From assembly GCF_024834075.1 (NCBI RefSeq), contig NZ_JANUXR010000001.1:124001-188000 (forward strand): 64,000 nucleotides of DNA, written 5' to 3'. The first letter of the stretch is position 1, and the number at the start of each line of letters is the position of its first letter. Both the position numbers and the translations under genes were made by a program. Positions 31,166-40,538 of the stretch are shown one piece after another. This DNA comes from Corynebacterium sp. HS2168-gen11 (GTDB lineage: Bacteria; Actinomycetota; Actinomycetes; Mycobacteriales; Mycobacteriaceae). The notes beneath the pieces were generated by a model. The model was not told the DNA's origin, made no database searches, and saw only the letters and a program-made list of their open reading frames with translations.

Positions 31166-31238
31166 GCCCTCGTAGCTCAGTGGATAGAGCATTGGTTTCC
31201 GGTACCAAAGGTCGCAGGTTCGAATCCTGTCGAGGGCA
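31166..31238 (+). tRNA. tRNA-Arg, anticodon CCG
   Basis: A 73-base cloverleaf without an encoded CCA. Acceptor arms are GCCCTCG and CGAGGGC with discriminator A. The D arm contains AGCTCAGTGGATAGAGC, the anticodon arm is TTGGT-TTCCGGT-ACCAA with anticodon CCG, and the T arm contains GGTTCGAATCC. It reads the arginine codon CGG. Confidence 0.97.
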
Positions 31239-31640
31239 CTTTTTATATCTTCACCCAGCCACGCGCATCCCGTTTCCTCATACATAGAGCATCTCAAAAT
31301 TGGAATGCTACTCTCGTGCCGAATCTTGATTGAGCATCTATGCTACACATTCACGTATTCAGGCTTATACAAAATACCTGGAACAGCAACGGCAAATTCT
31401 TTGTGCCATATACATCCTCGCGCTGATGCTACAAGCACTGCGCGTGAGCCGAAAAACTCCCCTTGTGTCCCTCGGCAGACATCGCGACACCACGTATTTT
31501 CCAGCAACAAAAGCTTGAGCTACTGCTTGCCGTTCCGGCTAGAACTGTCGCATCAACACATTTTGATGTACCAAAACACAAAAAGTGGTTTCTTCGTCAA
31601 TGCTGAAGAAACCACTCTTCGTTGTCACTGCAGTTCTGGC
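31239..31640. other. Gene-free spacer after tRNA-Arg
   Basis: About 400 bases between the tRNA and the MarR gene. No supported reading frame; the frames at 31305 and 31330 lack ribosome sites. Only the marR terminator at 31580 is recognised. The 3' end of the tRNA shows no duplicated tail or integrase, so there is no sign of an integrated element. Confidence 0.5.
31580..31616 (-). terminator. Terminator of the MarR gene
   Basis: A perfect 12-bp stem (31584-31595 with 31605-31616), 9-base loop, followed on the minus strand by TTTTTGTG. It lies 25 bases past the marR stop. Confidence 0.88.
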
Positions 31641-32117
31641 TTAGGGCGCTGATGATTCACCGTCAGCTTCAACTTTGCTATTAATCTTTTCCAAACATGC
31701 CACAAGCGGTTCAACGAATTCTGATGGAATAGAATCAAAAATAACCTCACGAACAAGCTCCACATGATACGGCGCAGCTTGAATCAAACGACGACGCCCT
31801 TCATCGGTTAAAGAAATATGGGTACCACGTCCATCACCCATGCACCGACTCTTCGAAACTAAGCCACGCTTTTCCATACGGGTCACTTGGTGAGAAGTGC
31901 GGCTGCGATCCCATTCGAGATTCGCACATAATTCACGCAGACGCATACGCTGTTCCGTGCTTTCTGACAGACTGACAAGTACTGCAAATTCACTACTGGT
32001 AAGATCATGCCCGGTCTGCAGCATCCGATCATTGTGATTTTGTACTTTCCGTATGGCACCTAGTAGCAAACGCCACAGCTTTTGCTCGTCATCATTGAGC
32101 CATCTAACTTCAGTCAT
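31641..32117 (-). CDS. MarR-family transcriptional regulator
   Basis: 158 residues. The winged-helix MarR core runs from about residue 35 to 110: LTSSEFAVLVSLSESTEQRMRLRELCANLEWDRSRTSHQVTRMEKRGLVSKSRCMGDGRG, with the recognition helix around DRSRTSHQVTRM and the wing at GDGRGTHISLT. These proteins are dimeric repressors that respond to small ligands or oxidants. No target gene is adjacent in an operon. A large perfect palindrome 42 bases upstream (32159-32188) suggests autoregulation. The ligand is unknown. Confidence 0.92.
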   Translation of the reverse strand: MTEVRWLNDDEQKLWRLLLGAIRKVQNHNDRMLQTGHDLTSSEFAVLVSLSESTEQRMRLRELCANLEWDRSRTSHQVTRMEKRGLVSKSRCMGDGRGTHISLTDEGRRRLIQAAPYHVELVREVIFDSIPSEFVEPLVACLEKINSKVEADGESSAP

Positions 32118-32158
32118 ACCTATAATGATACAGCGCTACCTGCATTGTTAATAATTAC

Positions 32159-32188
32159 ACATATCAACATACTTTTTTGTTGATATGT
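32159..32188. promoter_or_regulatory. Perfect 11-bp inverted repeat upstream of marR
   Basis: ACATATCAACA (32159-32169) and TGTTGATATGT (32178-32188) are exact complements around 8 bases. The centre is ~55 bases before the marR ATG and just upstream of an AT-rich box (TATCATTATA on the minus strand). This is the size and place of a MarR operator. It could also form an RNA hairpin, but no U run follows. Confidence 0.6.
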
Positions 32189-32508
32189 CCTTCACTTTTG
32201 ATTCTTGACGCAACACTCCGCTCTCACCGGCCTTCATGCATGGTATGTACCAGCAGCCTTAACAACCAGGTTTGAATGGCTATAATGTCCACCTCCTGCA
32301 TGCTTCAGTGCTATTTCGTAAAAAGAACACTAAAACTATGATCGAGCTTGGACGTCGCACAAGCATGTGCGCCGAGCAGGTTGCAGGACAAGACAGCAAC
32401 CCACTCGGCGCGTAACTATTCACGTAGATTTCATACAGGCTTGCAGCCAGCGTTCCAACCAGCTCAGACCTGAACTCTACGCAGCGTACGATTCAACACA
32501 CATAGTGC
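32189..32508. other. Gene-free spacer downstream of the SbcC-like gene
   Basis: About 320 bases between the marR operator and the stop of the SbcC-like gene. I see no supported gene, no strong hairpin and no RNA gene. Confidence 0.4.
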
Positions 32509-35088
32509 TTATGCCTTTGATTGGCGTTTTAACGCTGGTAACGAATATTCATGCAGCAGCTTCACCGACTGATATCGTTGCGGCACGCAGGTGAGCACAA
32601 ACACTTGCTGATTCTGAGCGACAGCATCAAAAGCAGCACCCATGAAATCTAGCCTGGTTTCATCCGACGAACCTAATACATCATCGAAGAAGATTGGCAT
32701 ACCAGCTGATGCAATCATTTTCGTCACTGCAAGACGTGAAAGAATCTCAACCTGTTCTTGCGCGCCACCTGAGAGTTGTGCTTTATCTATCGAAACCCCG
32801 TTAGCGTCAATACGCGACTGAACCTTCAAGTCCTCAGATACGTTAAACGTCACGTCTCGCCCGAAGACCAATTGCGCTAAGCGCTGCAATTCGGTCACAA
32901 ATGGTGTCGTATAGCGTTCACGTGCCATCTTTTGATAGTGACTCAACGTCTCATAGAGCGTTTGTGCAGCTTGTGCATCTTTTTGTTGCTGATGATACTT
33001 GCGCTCTAAAAGATGCTCTTGGCTCTTGGCCTGCTCGTATTGTGTGGCTACGTTTCCAGATTGCTCAATTTTGGCTTGCAACCGGCTCAGTTCAAGCTGA
33101 ACTTGGGTCACCTGATGCCTGGTGTTCGTGGCCTTTGCTTCTGCAATTTCAAGCAAACTTTGCAATTCATCTGCTCGAAGTTCCGCAAATTCTTCTTCGC
33201 GAACCGTGAATGTTGCAAACGCGCGATCCTTTGCTGCTGTCGCTTCAGCCACTGCTTCTTGCAAACTTTCATACGAATGCCGCTGTTCTAGTTCAGCAAT
33301 TTTTGCTTGTTCACGTGTGAAATACTCGGCTTCTTGCGCATGCTCAAGCTTGACTTCCTGAAGCTTCACAAGCTCTGGTGAGGTTGCAGCTGCCTCGCGT
33401 TTTGCATCCAATTCTTCACGGCGCTGTGCCAATTCTTCACGCACCTGCTGCGCTTGAGCTACCGCCGATTCTGCTTCCTCAACGCTTACGACAACCTCAC
33501 CATCACTTGTAGCAGATAAGGTTTCTAACTCTTCTTGCGTATATTCACTAAGAATCGCACGCTTGTCACGTTGGAATGACTGCTGCTCCAACTCTGCTTG
33601 CGCCCATGCTTGACGACGCTCGCGCGCTGTCAGAACATCATCAACATCATATTTTTCACATAGCTGTTGCCATACTTGATTTGCTTGTTGCGCGTCCTCC
33701 TGTGCCGTTGTCGCAGCTGGTGTAACAGTCATCGTGACATCGCCAACACGAACAACCATCTCGTCCGTCAAAGTGCGCTGGAGTTCTTGAGCATCAACAG
33801 TTACTGCCGCATCATCGATATGAATATCAGTTGGCACGGTTGCCGCAACTGTTACTGTTGGCGCATTCAACTTTAATTTTTCAGCAGCAAGTATTTTTGC
33901 GCGCCAAGCATCTTCCAGCTCTGCAACCGCATCCTGCTCAAATACAGGTATTTCAGCCAAAGCTTCGAGTTGCTGCTCAAGTTCTGCAAGCTTTGCAAGT
34001 TTTTGCCGTGCTTCAGCTGCTTGCGCTACTGTTTTCGCCGACCGTAGTTGAGTCGTCGCATCTTCTACTGCCTGTTTTGCAGCCTGCTGCTGTTCAACTA
34101 ACTCGTCATATTCATGTTTAAGCTGATCCTGCGCACGCTTCGCAGCTTCTGCACTTTCCGTTGCAACATGCACTGCTGCTTCCAGCTCTGCTACTTTTGC
34201 TGCCTGTGCATTCATTGTGGCAAGCACTTCGTCACGAATAGTCAATGCTTCTTGTGCCGTACGATGTGTTTGTTGTGCAATTTCGTACTTATGACGTGCT
34301 TGTTCAAGATTCGCGCGTAGTTGCTCAACTTGTTTCGACTCTGTTCGTCGTAACGCTACCTCAGCGTCTAGTTCTGGAATGCTAGCTTCAAGTTCAGTCA
34401 GCCGACGCGTATTGGTCTCATAAATCACCACGTCTTCATCAAGCTCATGCAACTTTTCTCGCAGCACAGCGGTCGCAGCTTGAGCCTCTTGTAGCTGCGT
34501 TCGCAGCTCGACGACGCGGGTACTTTCTTTGCCGGTTTTCTTAAAATAATTCAGATATTCCAAGTACGCTTTTTCTACCAGAGTATTGCCCTGATGCGGA
34601 TCGACCTCATCATTGCCTTCTTGGAGCATCTTTTCCAATGGAGTAATCTCCGCATAAGCTAAGTCTGCCACCATCTTATCTTGGCGGTTAAACATTGCCG
34701 TAAATAACGAATCATCCAGATACTGTTCTCTTTGCTGCACCAAATAGTTCTCAGCATCATCTGCAGTCAAGGTTGTACCATTGGAAAGCCGCAATTCGGT
34801 TTTAGCGCTTTTCAGATACTGCTTCGTCAGTTTCATGCGCTGATCACCTAATGTGAACTGCAGCGAGACGAATGGTGCAACATCACGATCAACTGGTTTG
34901 ACGCTCTTGACGTTTTTCGCAGTTGAACTGGATTTCATCGTTAATGCCAGATGAATCGCTTCGAGGATCGTAGATTTACCTTCCTCGTTTGGGCCAGACA
35001 ATAAAATCAATCCAGTATCTGGAATATCAGTAATAGATATATGTTCGATTCCACGGAAATTACGAACTTCAATCTCGTGAATTTTCAT
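32509..35088 (-). CDS. SbcC/SMC-like ATPase partner of the adjacent nuclease
   Basis: 859 residues. The N-terminal ATPase half begins MKIHEIEVRNFRGIEHISI with Walker A GPNEEGKST near residues 33-41. A coiled-coil arm of ~550 residues follows (long Glu/Gln/Ala heptads). The C-terminal half has the signature QLSGGAQEQVEILSRLAV and Walker B PIFFDDVLGSSDETR. This is the SbcC/Rad50-like architecture, in the smaller YhaN/Rv1278 style. No clear zinc-hook CxxC is visible at the coil apex. It is the last gene of a four-gene operon, 4 bases after its nuclease partner. Inferred role: ATP-driven DNA-end tethering and processing. The trigger and substrate are unknown. Confidence 0.88.
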   Translation of the reverse strand: MKIHEIEVRNFRGIEHISITDIPDTGLILLSGPNEEGKSTILEAIHLALTMKSSSTAKNVKSVKPVDRDVAPFVSLQFTLGDQRMKLTKQYLKSAKTELRLSNGTTLTADDAENYLVQQREQYLDDSLFTAMFNRQDKMVADLAYAEITPLEKMLQEGNDEVDPHQGNTLVEKAYLEYLNYFKKTGKESTRVVELRTQLQEAQAATAVLREKLHELDEDVVIYETNTRRLTELEASIPELDAEVALRRTESKQVEQLRANLEQARHKYEIAQQTHRTAQEALTIRDEVLATMNAQAAKVAELEAAVHVATESAEAAKRAQDQLKHEYDELVEQQQAAKQAVEDATTQLRSAKTVAQAAEARQKLAKLAELEQQLEALAEIPVFEQDAVAELEDAWRAKILAAEKLKLNAPTVTVAATVPTDIHIDDAAVTVDAQELQRTLTDEMVVRVGDVTMTVTPAATTAQEDAQQANQVWQQLCEKYDVDDVLTARERRQAWAQAELEQQSFQRDKRAILSEYTQEELETLSATSDGEVVVSVEEAESAVAQAQQVREELAQRREELDAKREAAATSPELVKLQEVKLEHAQEAEYFTREQAKIAELEQRHSYESLQEAVAEATAAKDRAFATFTVREEEFAELRADELQSLLEIAEAKATNTRHQVTQVQLELSRLQAKIEQSGNVATQYEQAKSQEHLLERKYHQQQKDAQAAQTLYETLSHYQKMARERYTTPFVTELQRLAQLVFGRDVTFNVSEDLKVQSRIDANGVSIDKAQLSGGAQEQVEILSRLAVTKMIASAGMPIFFDDVLGSSDETRLDFMGAAFDAVAQNQQVFVLTCVPQRYQSVKLLHEYSLPALKRQSKA

Positions 35089-35092
35089 GATT

Positions 35093-36235
35093 TTAGCGCC
35101 CCTCTACTTCACGATTCAGTTTGAATAATAATGACAAAGCATCTTTCGCCTGTGGCGTTGGATCATCTAACAAACTTTCACATGCTTGCTTAACAAAACC
35201 ACTGACATTCATTGCCGCTAGATCTTCATCGGTAGGCTCTAACACGAGATTATGCGTCCGCTCGCGATGATACAGTGCAGCGAATAGAACTTTTTGCTTG
35301 GTCAACTGCTCTTCAAGCCATTGCATGGTCGTCGCATCAACGCTACCGATCAAGGCATATTTAATAACAGTTGTGTCTTTATGCTCGAAGCTATCCAACC
35401 ATTGGCAAAACTCTTCAACATCCGCAGCACTATTGACCTGCCAGGTTGGTGCCACAAACCGCCATTTCCCAACCTCGATTTCAGTAACATTGACGCTTGC
35501 TGCTGTACCAGCTTTTTCAATCTCAACCACTAAGGCTTTCCCTGAGTTGTTTTCACCATTGCCGGCCGGATACTCCAAGAAATCAGTCACTTCCGGCGCT
35601 CCGGAGTACCACACTTTGCCGGTTTCACTCAGGCTCATCGCCGAGTGGGTATCACCGAGAGCGAGATAATCGATGGTAGCGTCGGCAAGCTTTTGCTCAA
35701 CGAATCCAAGATCAATCACATCAAAGCTACTATCATTGCCTCGAGCCAATACTTGGCCGTGACCGATAGCGATACGGATTTTCTGCGTTGGAGCCAATGG
35801 TCGCAATGCTTCAGCGACGAGATCACGAGCTGAGCGCTTGGAGACTAGCGGCGCTCCGACAAGTTCAACGTCATGCGCAAGCTGAATTAGCGCGTTATCA
35901 CCAATGACATGAATATTGTCATATTTTTCAACGCTCCGGAAGATACTGTCGGCGGTTAATGGATCATGGTTTCCTGGCAGCAAATAGACAGGAACTGGCA
36001 ATTTCGAAAACTCGGCGATCGCGCGCTCACGAATTTTTGGGTCAATGGCGTTATGTTCAAAAACATCGCCTGCCACCAAAATGCAGGAACACTTGTGCTC
36101 GACTGCCGCTTGGCCTAAGGTCGCAATGACATCTTTACGAGCACTATCATATCGTGCTTGTGCTTCGCCTTCGAGAAACCAACGCTGCATACCAAGCTGC
36201 AAATCAGAGGTATGCAAAAATTTAAAATGTGTCAT
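35093..36235 (-). CDS. SbcD/Mre11-like metallophosphoesterase nuclease
   Basis: 380 residues. A calcineurin-type phosphoesterase: HTSDLQLGM at residues 8-16, VAGDVFEHNAID near 54, LLPGNHDPLTADS near 90, and GHG and GDTHSAM farther on. These are metal-binding motifs of the Mre11/SbcD exonucleases. The first motif reads D-L-Q where most SbcD proteins have D-x-H, a variant I also associate with mycobacterial Rv1277-type proteins. The C-terminal capping domain is present. It starts 3 bases after the SWIM gene and ends 4 before the SbcC-like gene, so the two should form a complex. Confidence 0.88.
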   Translation of the reverse strand: MTHFKFLHTSDLQLGMQRWFLEGEAQARYDSARKDVIATLGQAAVEHKCSCILVAGDVFEHNAIDPKIRERAIAEFSKLPVPVYLLPGNHDPLTADSIFRSVEKYDNIHVIGDNALIQLAHDVELVGAPLVSKRSARDLVAEALRPLAPTQKIRIAIGHGQVLARGNDSSFDVIDLGFVEQKLADATIDYLALGDTHSAMSLSETGKVWYSGAPEVTDFLEYPAGNGENNSGKALVVEIEKAGTAASVNVTEIEVGKWRFVAPTWQVNSAADVEEFCQWLDSFEHKDTTVIKYALIGSVDATTMQWLEEQLTKQKVLFAALYHRERTHNLVLEPTDEDLAAMNVSGFVKQACESLLDDPTPQAKDALSLLFKLNREVEGR

Positions 36236-36238
36236 ACG

Positions 36239-37081
36239 TTATCCTTCTTGATTCGGTGCTGTAACAGCTTCATGTACAAGGTAATAATAAAGATCTTCCA
36301 ATTCCGAAACTGCTCGCAATTCCTCAATACCTGTGTAACTGACCATTCGCATTGCTTGATGCAAGAGCGATATATCAGAATCTTCAATCACCGGTTGCGG
36401 TTGCACATTCGGAATAGCAGGCAATGGTCGCCCTTTCCAAAACTCCTCAGGAGTCGCCTGCTGCACTCGCGATGCTTGTGTTGCAGCGTAGGCAATCACT
36501 TCGTGTTCGATATCTCGAAAACTGGTATCTCGTAACTGCAATGCCAACTCTGGATTATTATCAAGCACAGTACATGCTGATAAAGCGGTAGCAATCACGT
36601 GTTTGCAACACGCGTCGTGATCTGGACAGCTACAGCGCAATCGAAGATCCATTGGCGCTTCGGCAAAGATACACTCTAAGACGGCTGCGGATGCATTCCC
36701 TACGCGAAGTTGTTCAATTCCACGCTGGTTGGCCAAGATGTTCTGATACAGCTGCTCAAAATCAGCTGCTGTACGCATTGGAAATTGAATATCAACTTCA
36801 AAAGGATATACCTGTGATCCTTGCACAGACGCGGTGATCACAGAGTGGCGAAACACTAAGTCTTCAACAGCTCCTGCCAAAGCGTAGGTTTTCCCTCGCG
36901 TGAGACGTTTTGGTTCGGCACGGGCAAGAATCAAACGGCTGAACGCACGAGAAAAGTCAGAAGTGCCATACTCATGTATTTTCTGTGCCTGCGTTAATTG
37001 TTCTGGCTCGCGTCGAATCGATTGTTTGGCATGAAAATTCGCAAAAATCACATTATCAATGCGCGGGCGTCGTGGCGCCAT
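36239..37081 (-). CDS. SWIM zinc-finger protein
   Basis: 280 residues. The SWIM signature CxCxnCxH is at residues 150-161 (CSCPDHDACCKH: Cys150, Cys152, Cys159, His161). An N-terminal domain (FSRLILARAEPKRLTRGKTYALAGAV) and a helical C-terminus flank it. SWIM proteins bind DNA or protein and in actinobacteria stand beside SNF2 helicases, as here (the SNF2 stop is 43 bases upstream). It probably recruits or regulates the helicase. I see no enzymatic motif. Confidence 0.88.
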   Translation of the reverse strand: MAPRRPRIDNVIFANFHAKQSIRREPEQLTQAQKIHEYGTSDFSRAFSRLILARAEPKRLTRGKTYALAGAVEDLVFRHSVITASVQGSQVYPFEVDIQFPMRTAADFEQLYQNILANQRGIEQLRVGNASAAVLECIFAEAPMDLRLRCSCPDHDACCKHVIATALSACTVLDNNPELALQLRDTSFRDIEHEVIAYAATQASRVQQATPEEFWKGRPLPAIPNVQPQPVIEDSDISLLHQAMRMVSYTGIEELRAVSELEDLYYYLVHEAVTAPNQEG

Positions 37082-37124
37082 GAGTGGCCCTCCTTCCGTA
37101 TCCGTTCTTTCCCATACTCTCGTA

Positions 37125-40100
37125 TCACGATTCCTGCGTACGATAGGTCAAAAGTTCAGCAAGCTGCTCATCATCAAGTTCAGTCAACCAGCCTTCACCT
37201 TGCGTGACAAGACTATTGGCTAAATGAGATTTTCCCTGGATAATTTCTTGGATCCGTTCTTCTAACGTGCCAGCAGTGATGAGCTTATAGACCATCACAT
37301 TTTTATCTTGCCCAATCCGATACGCACGGTCTGTTGCTTGATTTTCAACCGCTGGATTCCACCATCTATCCATATGCACCACAATATTTGCAGCCGTCAG
37401 GTTCAAACCAGTACCGCCAGCTTTTAACGAAAGCACCATTGCCGGTGGTCCTTGTGGCGTTTGGAAGGTTTCAACCATGTGATCACGTTGTATCTTTGAC
37501 ACTCCCCCATGCAAAAATGGAATCTCACGATCATAATGCTGGCTCAAATATGGAGCCAAGAGATCTCCGAATGCCTTGTACTGCGTAAAAATCAATATTT
37601 TTTCGCCATTCGCACGAGCATTGTCCACAATCATCATCAATTCTTCAACTTTGCCAGATCGATGCCGACCTTTCAGGACTAGCGGTGAACCATCGCCTAA
37701 GAAGTGTGCTGGGTGATTGCAAATCTGCTTAATCTTCGTCAGCGACGCTAAAATCAATCCACGCCTGCTCATGCCTTCTGACTGCTGAATCGCTACTTGC
37801 AATTGCTGCACATAAGCTTGATACATTGCTGCTTGTTCTGGAGTCATGCTCACAGTGACAATATTTTCTTCTTTTTCTGGCAGTTCAGCCACAATTGCTG
37901 GATCAGATTTCAATCTCCGTAAAATAAATGGTTGCGTTAACGCACGCAGTTTATCCGCCACGAGTTCATCACCAGTGACTTCGATTGGTTTCGAAAAATG
38001 GTTGCGGAAAAATGAAACGGATCCCAACATGCCAGGATTACAAAAATCGAGTAAGGCGCGCAGTTCAAGAAGACGATTTTCAACTGGGGTACCCGTTAAT
38101 GCCATGCGGTGTTTTGCAGGAATCGCACGAACGACTTTTGCGATTCGGGTCGCAGAATTTTTAATAGATTGTGCTTCATCTAAACTCACCCGTTGCCAAA
38201 ATACTTGCGAGAGCAAATCAGCATCTTTGCTTGCGGTGCCATAAGAGGTAATCACAAGATCATATTTTTGGAACTTCTGGCAATCTGCAGCATCTCGAAT
38301 ACGGTGCTGACCATGATGCACAAGCACTCGTAAACTCGGCACAAACTTCTTTGCTTCGCGTGCCCAGTTTCCAACCACAGAGGTCGGCGCTATTACTAAG
38401 GACGGACCATATTCCGGCTGCGGTTCACCTTTGTTTGGCACAGTAATACACCTGTCATGGCCGTGTTCCAGTGCATCACGAGTATCTAAGGCTTGAACTG
38501 TCAGGATTTGTAGAGTTTTACCTAGGCCCATGTCGTCGGCAAGCACGCCACCAATATGATTGTGCGCCATCCAACGAATCCAATTCACACCGCGATGCTG
38601 ATATGGACGCAAGGAAGCATGTACGGTATCGGGAATATCTTCAACCGTTGGTGCGGGAATCTCAAAGGCGGTAGTTTGGCCTAACAACGCTAATTCCCAT
38701 TGTGTGCCTTCGTAAGCAATCAGTGATTCTTTGTCTTGTTCGAGAATCAGTTGCCGCATCTCTGCACGAGAAAGCTCTCCAGTTGAGGACTGTTCTGCGC
38801 GCAATTTTATTTCAAGTTCCGCGAGTTCTTCTTGTAACTGGGCTGCACGCGAACTATTCGGATCTAAGAGTGCAAGATACTCAAGCACTTCATCGCGTTT
38901 TGCTAGCAGGTGTTTGAACTGGGTTTTAGCCAGCTTTTGCATATAATTGCGCACCGCTTTTAACGATGTAGCATCAGCCATCACCCATTTGCCACGCAGC
39001 TGAATTAATCCAGTTTTGGAAGCAATGAGTTGTGCCATTTCGGCATCATCAAGTGCGTGATCCCCAATCGAGATTTTCCAATTAAAGTTCACAATGCTGT
39101 CGAATCCTACGGCACTTACGCCAGTAGATTCTGTTGGATTAGAAACATTTACCAGTGCATGAACCTCATGCACACTCCAAGCTTTTGGCACTAACACGCT
39201 ATAGCCGTGGCTGCGCAATGCCGGCACATCTTTATTAAGAAATTCAACAAACGCTTCTGTGGATAAATACACATCAAAGTCGCCAGCGTGTGGAACTTGC
39301 TGGAGTGCTCGGAGCAGTTCTTGCTGGTGCGCGTCCAGCGATGATTCGGGCAGAGCTGGCGTTTCTGGCTGATCAAAAATAGCGTCAAAGCCAGCAAATG
39401 AATACTCCTGCGATACGAATGAATACTCCTGCGATACGACTGTAAGCGTTGTATCCGAAACAGTATTCGCTGGGAGAACATGATCGGGTTCGCGAATGTT
39501 GAGAATATCTGATTCGTGTGTTGGCTGCGTGCGAGTCTGTATTCCATACAAAGCAAGGTTCGATTGTAGGCCCAGATTCGGAGCAATAAATGCCATTTCT
39601 TTGCGCATGGCTTCAAGTTGAGCTTTGGTTGCGCGATCAAATTCACGCAACCGAACAGGAATTGGCGTCTCTTGCCCACTCCGCACTAACACACGCACGG
39701 CCCACAATGCGCGGTCAACATCGCCTAAATCAGAGGTGGCATCTTCACGATGATGATCGATCAGCTGATCATGATGTGTGTTGATATCAGTCAGCGGTTC
39801 TTCAACTTGAATCACAAATTGAATATCACTGCTTGTCACTGAGTCTTTCCACTTATTCAGCGCACTGACAAGTGCAGCATTTCCTCGCTTCAGTGGCTTA
39901 GATGCCAATAAGGCTTCGTGAAATTCATGCCAGAGGTGCTTGCGTGGGGCAAGGTGTAATGGACGCAAAATTGCGTTCGTAATCCAGTGTGGCAATTCTG
40001 CCGCAATATCTTCCGCGACAGTTGAACCAGAATTATCGATAATCACTCGTGGACATGCTGCAAGCATCTGCGCAAGCCAGCCGCGTTCACCAAGCCCAGT

Positions 40101-40538
40101 GCTCAACTGCCACATGGGATACCATTGATGATCCTGATAGTGCAGCTTGATCGTCACTCGCCCGGCGCGCACAAACGATTCCAGACCTTGATATAGATGG
40201 ACCAGCCATTGTAGATCTGGTGCGAGTGTGGCAAGTTGTTCAACGGGAGTATTGACTGCATTCAAGGATGCAAGTGTGCTTAACACTTTCACTGCGTCTT
40301 CTGGAGCAAAGGCCAGCGTTGGCATCGCAAGTTTAACCTCGCGACCTTTCGGGGTGAGCAACTTGGTTTCCACGCGATGCCGAAACGGTACAGACCGGAG
40401 CAAACTATCAATGGCCGGAGGGAAAATACCTGCGTCGATAAGCTCTGGCGTCACGATTTTGTGGCCCTCGGTTTGTTCCACCCAAAGATGCAGCCCAGAG
40501 GATTTGAGCCAAAGCGCGTGGAGTAAATGAGAAGCCAT
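37125..40538 (-). CDS. SNF2-family DEAD/DEAH-like helicase (HelZ type)
   Basis: 1137 residues from ATG 40538 (MASHLLHALWLKSSG); an ATG ten codons upstream is also in frame. A SNF2_N domain precedes a helicase core with motif I ADDMGLGKTLQIL near residue 680, motif II SLDEAQSIKN, motif III ALTGTPVENR, and motif VI NQATDRAYRIGQ. The ~600-residue N-terminal part includes the domain typical of bacterial SNF2 proteins. SNF2 enzymes use ATP to move along double-stranded DNA and shift bound proteins. It heads the operon SNF2-SWIM-SbcD-SbcC. A 21-base perfect tandem duplication (39397-39438) repeats seven residues in the N-terminal half. Confidence 0.93.
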   Translation of the reverse strand: MASHLLHALWLKSSGLHLWVEQTEGHKIVTPELIDAGIFPPAIDSLLRSVPFRHRVETKLLTPKGREVKLAMPTLAFAPEDAVKVLSTLASLNAVNTPVEQLATLAPDLQWLVHLYQGLESFVRAGRVTIKLHYQDHQWYPMWQLSTGLGERGWLAQMLAACPRVIIDNSGSTVAEDIAAELPHWITNAILRPLHLAPRKHLWHEFHEALLASKPLKRGNAALVSALNKWKDSVTSSDIQFVIQVEEPLTDINTHHDQLIDHHREDATSDLGDVDRALWAVRVLVRSGQETPIPVRLREFDRATKAQLEAMRKEMAFIAPNLGLQSNLALYGIQTRTQPTHESDILNIREPDHVLPANTVSDTTLTVVSQEYSFVSQEYSFAGFDAIFDQPETPALPESSLDAHQQELLRALQQVPHAGDFDVYLSTEAFVEFLNKDVPALRSHGYSVLVPKAWSVHEVHALVNVSNPTESTGVSAVGFDSIVNFNWKISIGDHALDDAEMAQLIASKTGLIQLRGKWVMADATSLKAVRNYMQKLAKTQFKHLLAKRDEVLEYLALLDPNSSRAAQLQEELAELEIKLRAEQSSTGELSRAEMRQLILEQDKESLIAYEGTQWELALLGQTTAFEIPAPTVEDIPDTVHASLRPYQHRGVNWIRWMAHNHIGGVLADDMGLGKTLQILTVQALDTRDALEHGHDRCITVPNKGEPQPEYGPSLVIAPTSVVGNWAREAKKFVPSLRVLVHHGQHRIRDAADCQKFQKYDLVITSYGTASKDADLLSQVFWQRVSLDEAQSIKNSATRIAKVVRAIPAKHRMALTGTPVENRLLELRALLDFCNPGMLGSVSFFRNHFSKPIEVTGDELVADKLRALTQPFILRRLKSDPAIVAELPEKEENIVTVSMTPEQAAMYQAYVQQLQVAIQQSEGMSRRGLILASLTKIKQICNHPAHFLGDGSPLVLKGRHRSGKVEELMMIVDNARANGEKILIFTQYKAFGDLLAPYLSQHYDREIPFLHGGVSKIQRDHMVETFQTPQGPPAMVLSLKAGGTGLNLTAANIVVHMDRWWNPAVENQATDRAYRIGQDKNVMVYKLITAGTLEERIQEIIQGKSHLANSLVTQGEGWLTELDDEQLAELLTYRTQES

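Noticed and set aside
31166..31640. Integration site at the 3' end of tRNA-Arg
   Set aside because: No integrase, no repeated tRNA tail and no mobile-element genes are present downstream; the SNF2 operon shows no hallmark of an island.
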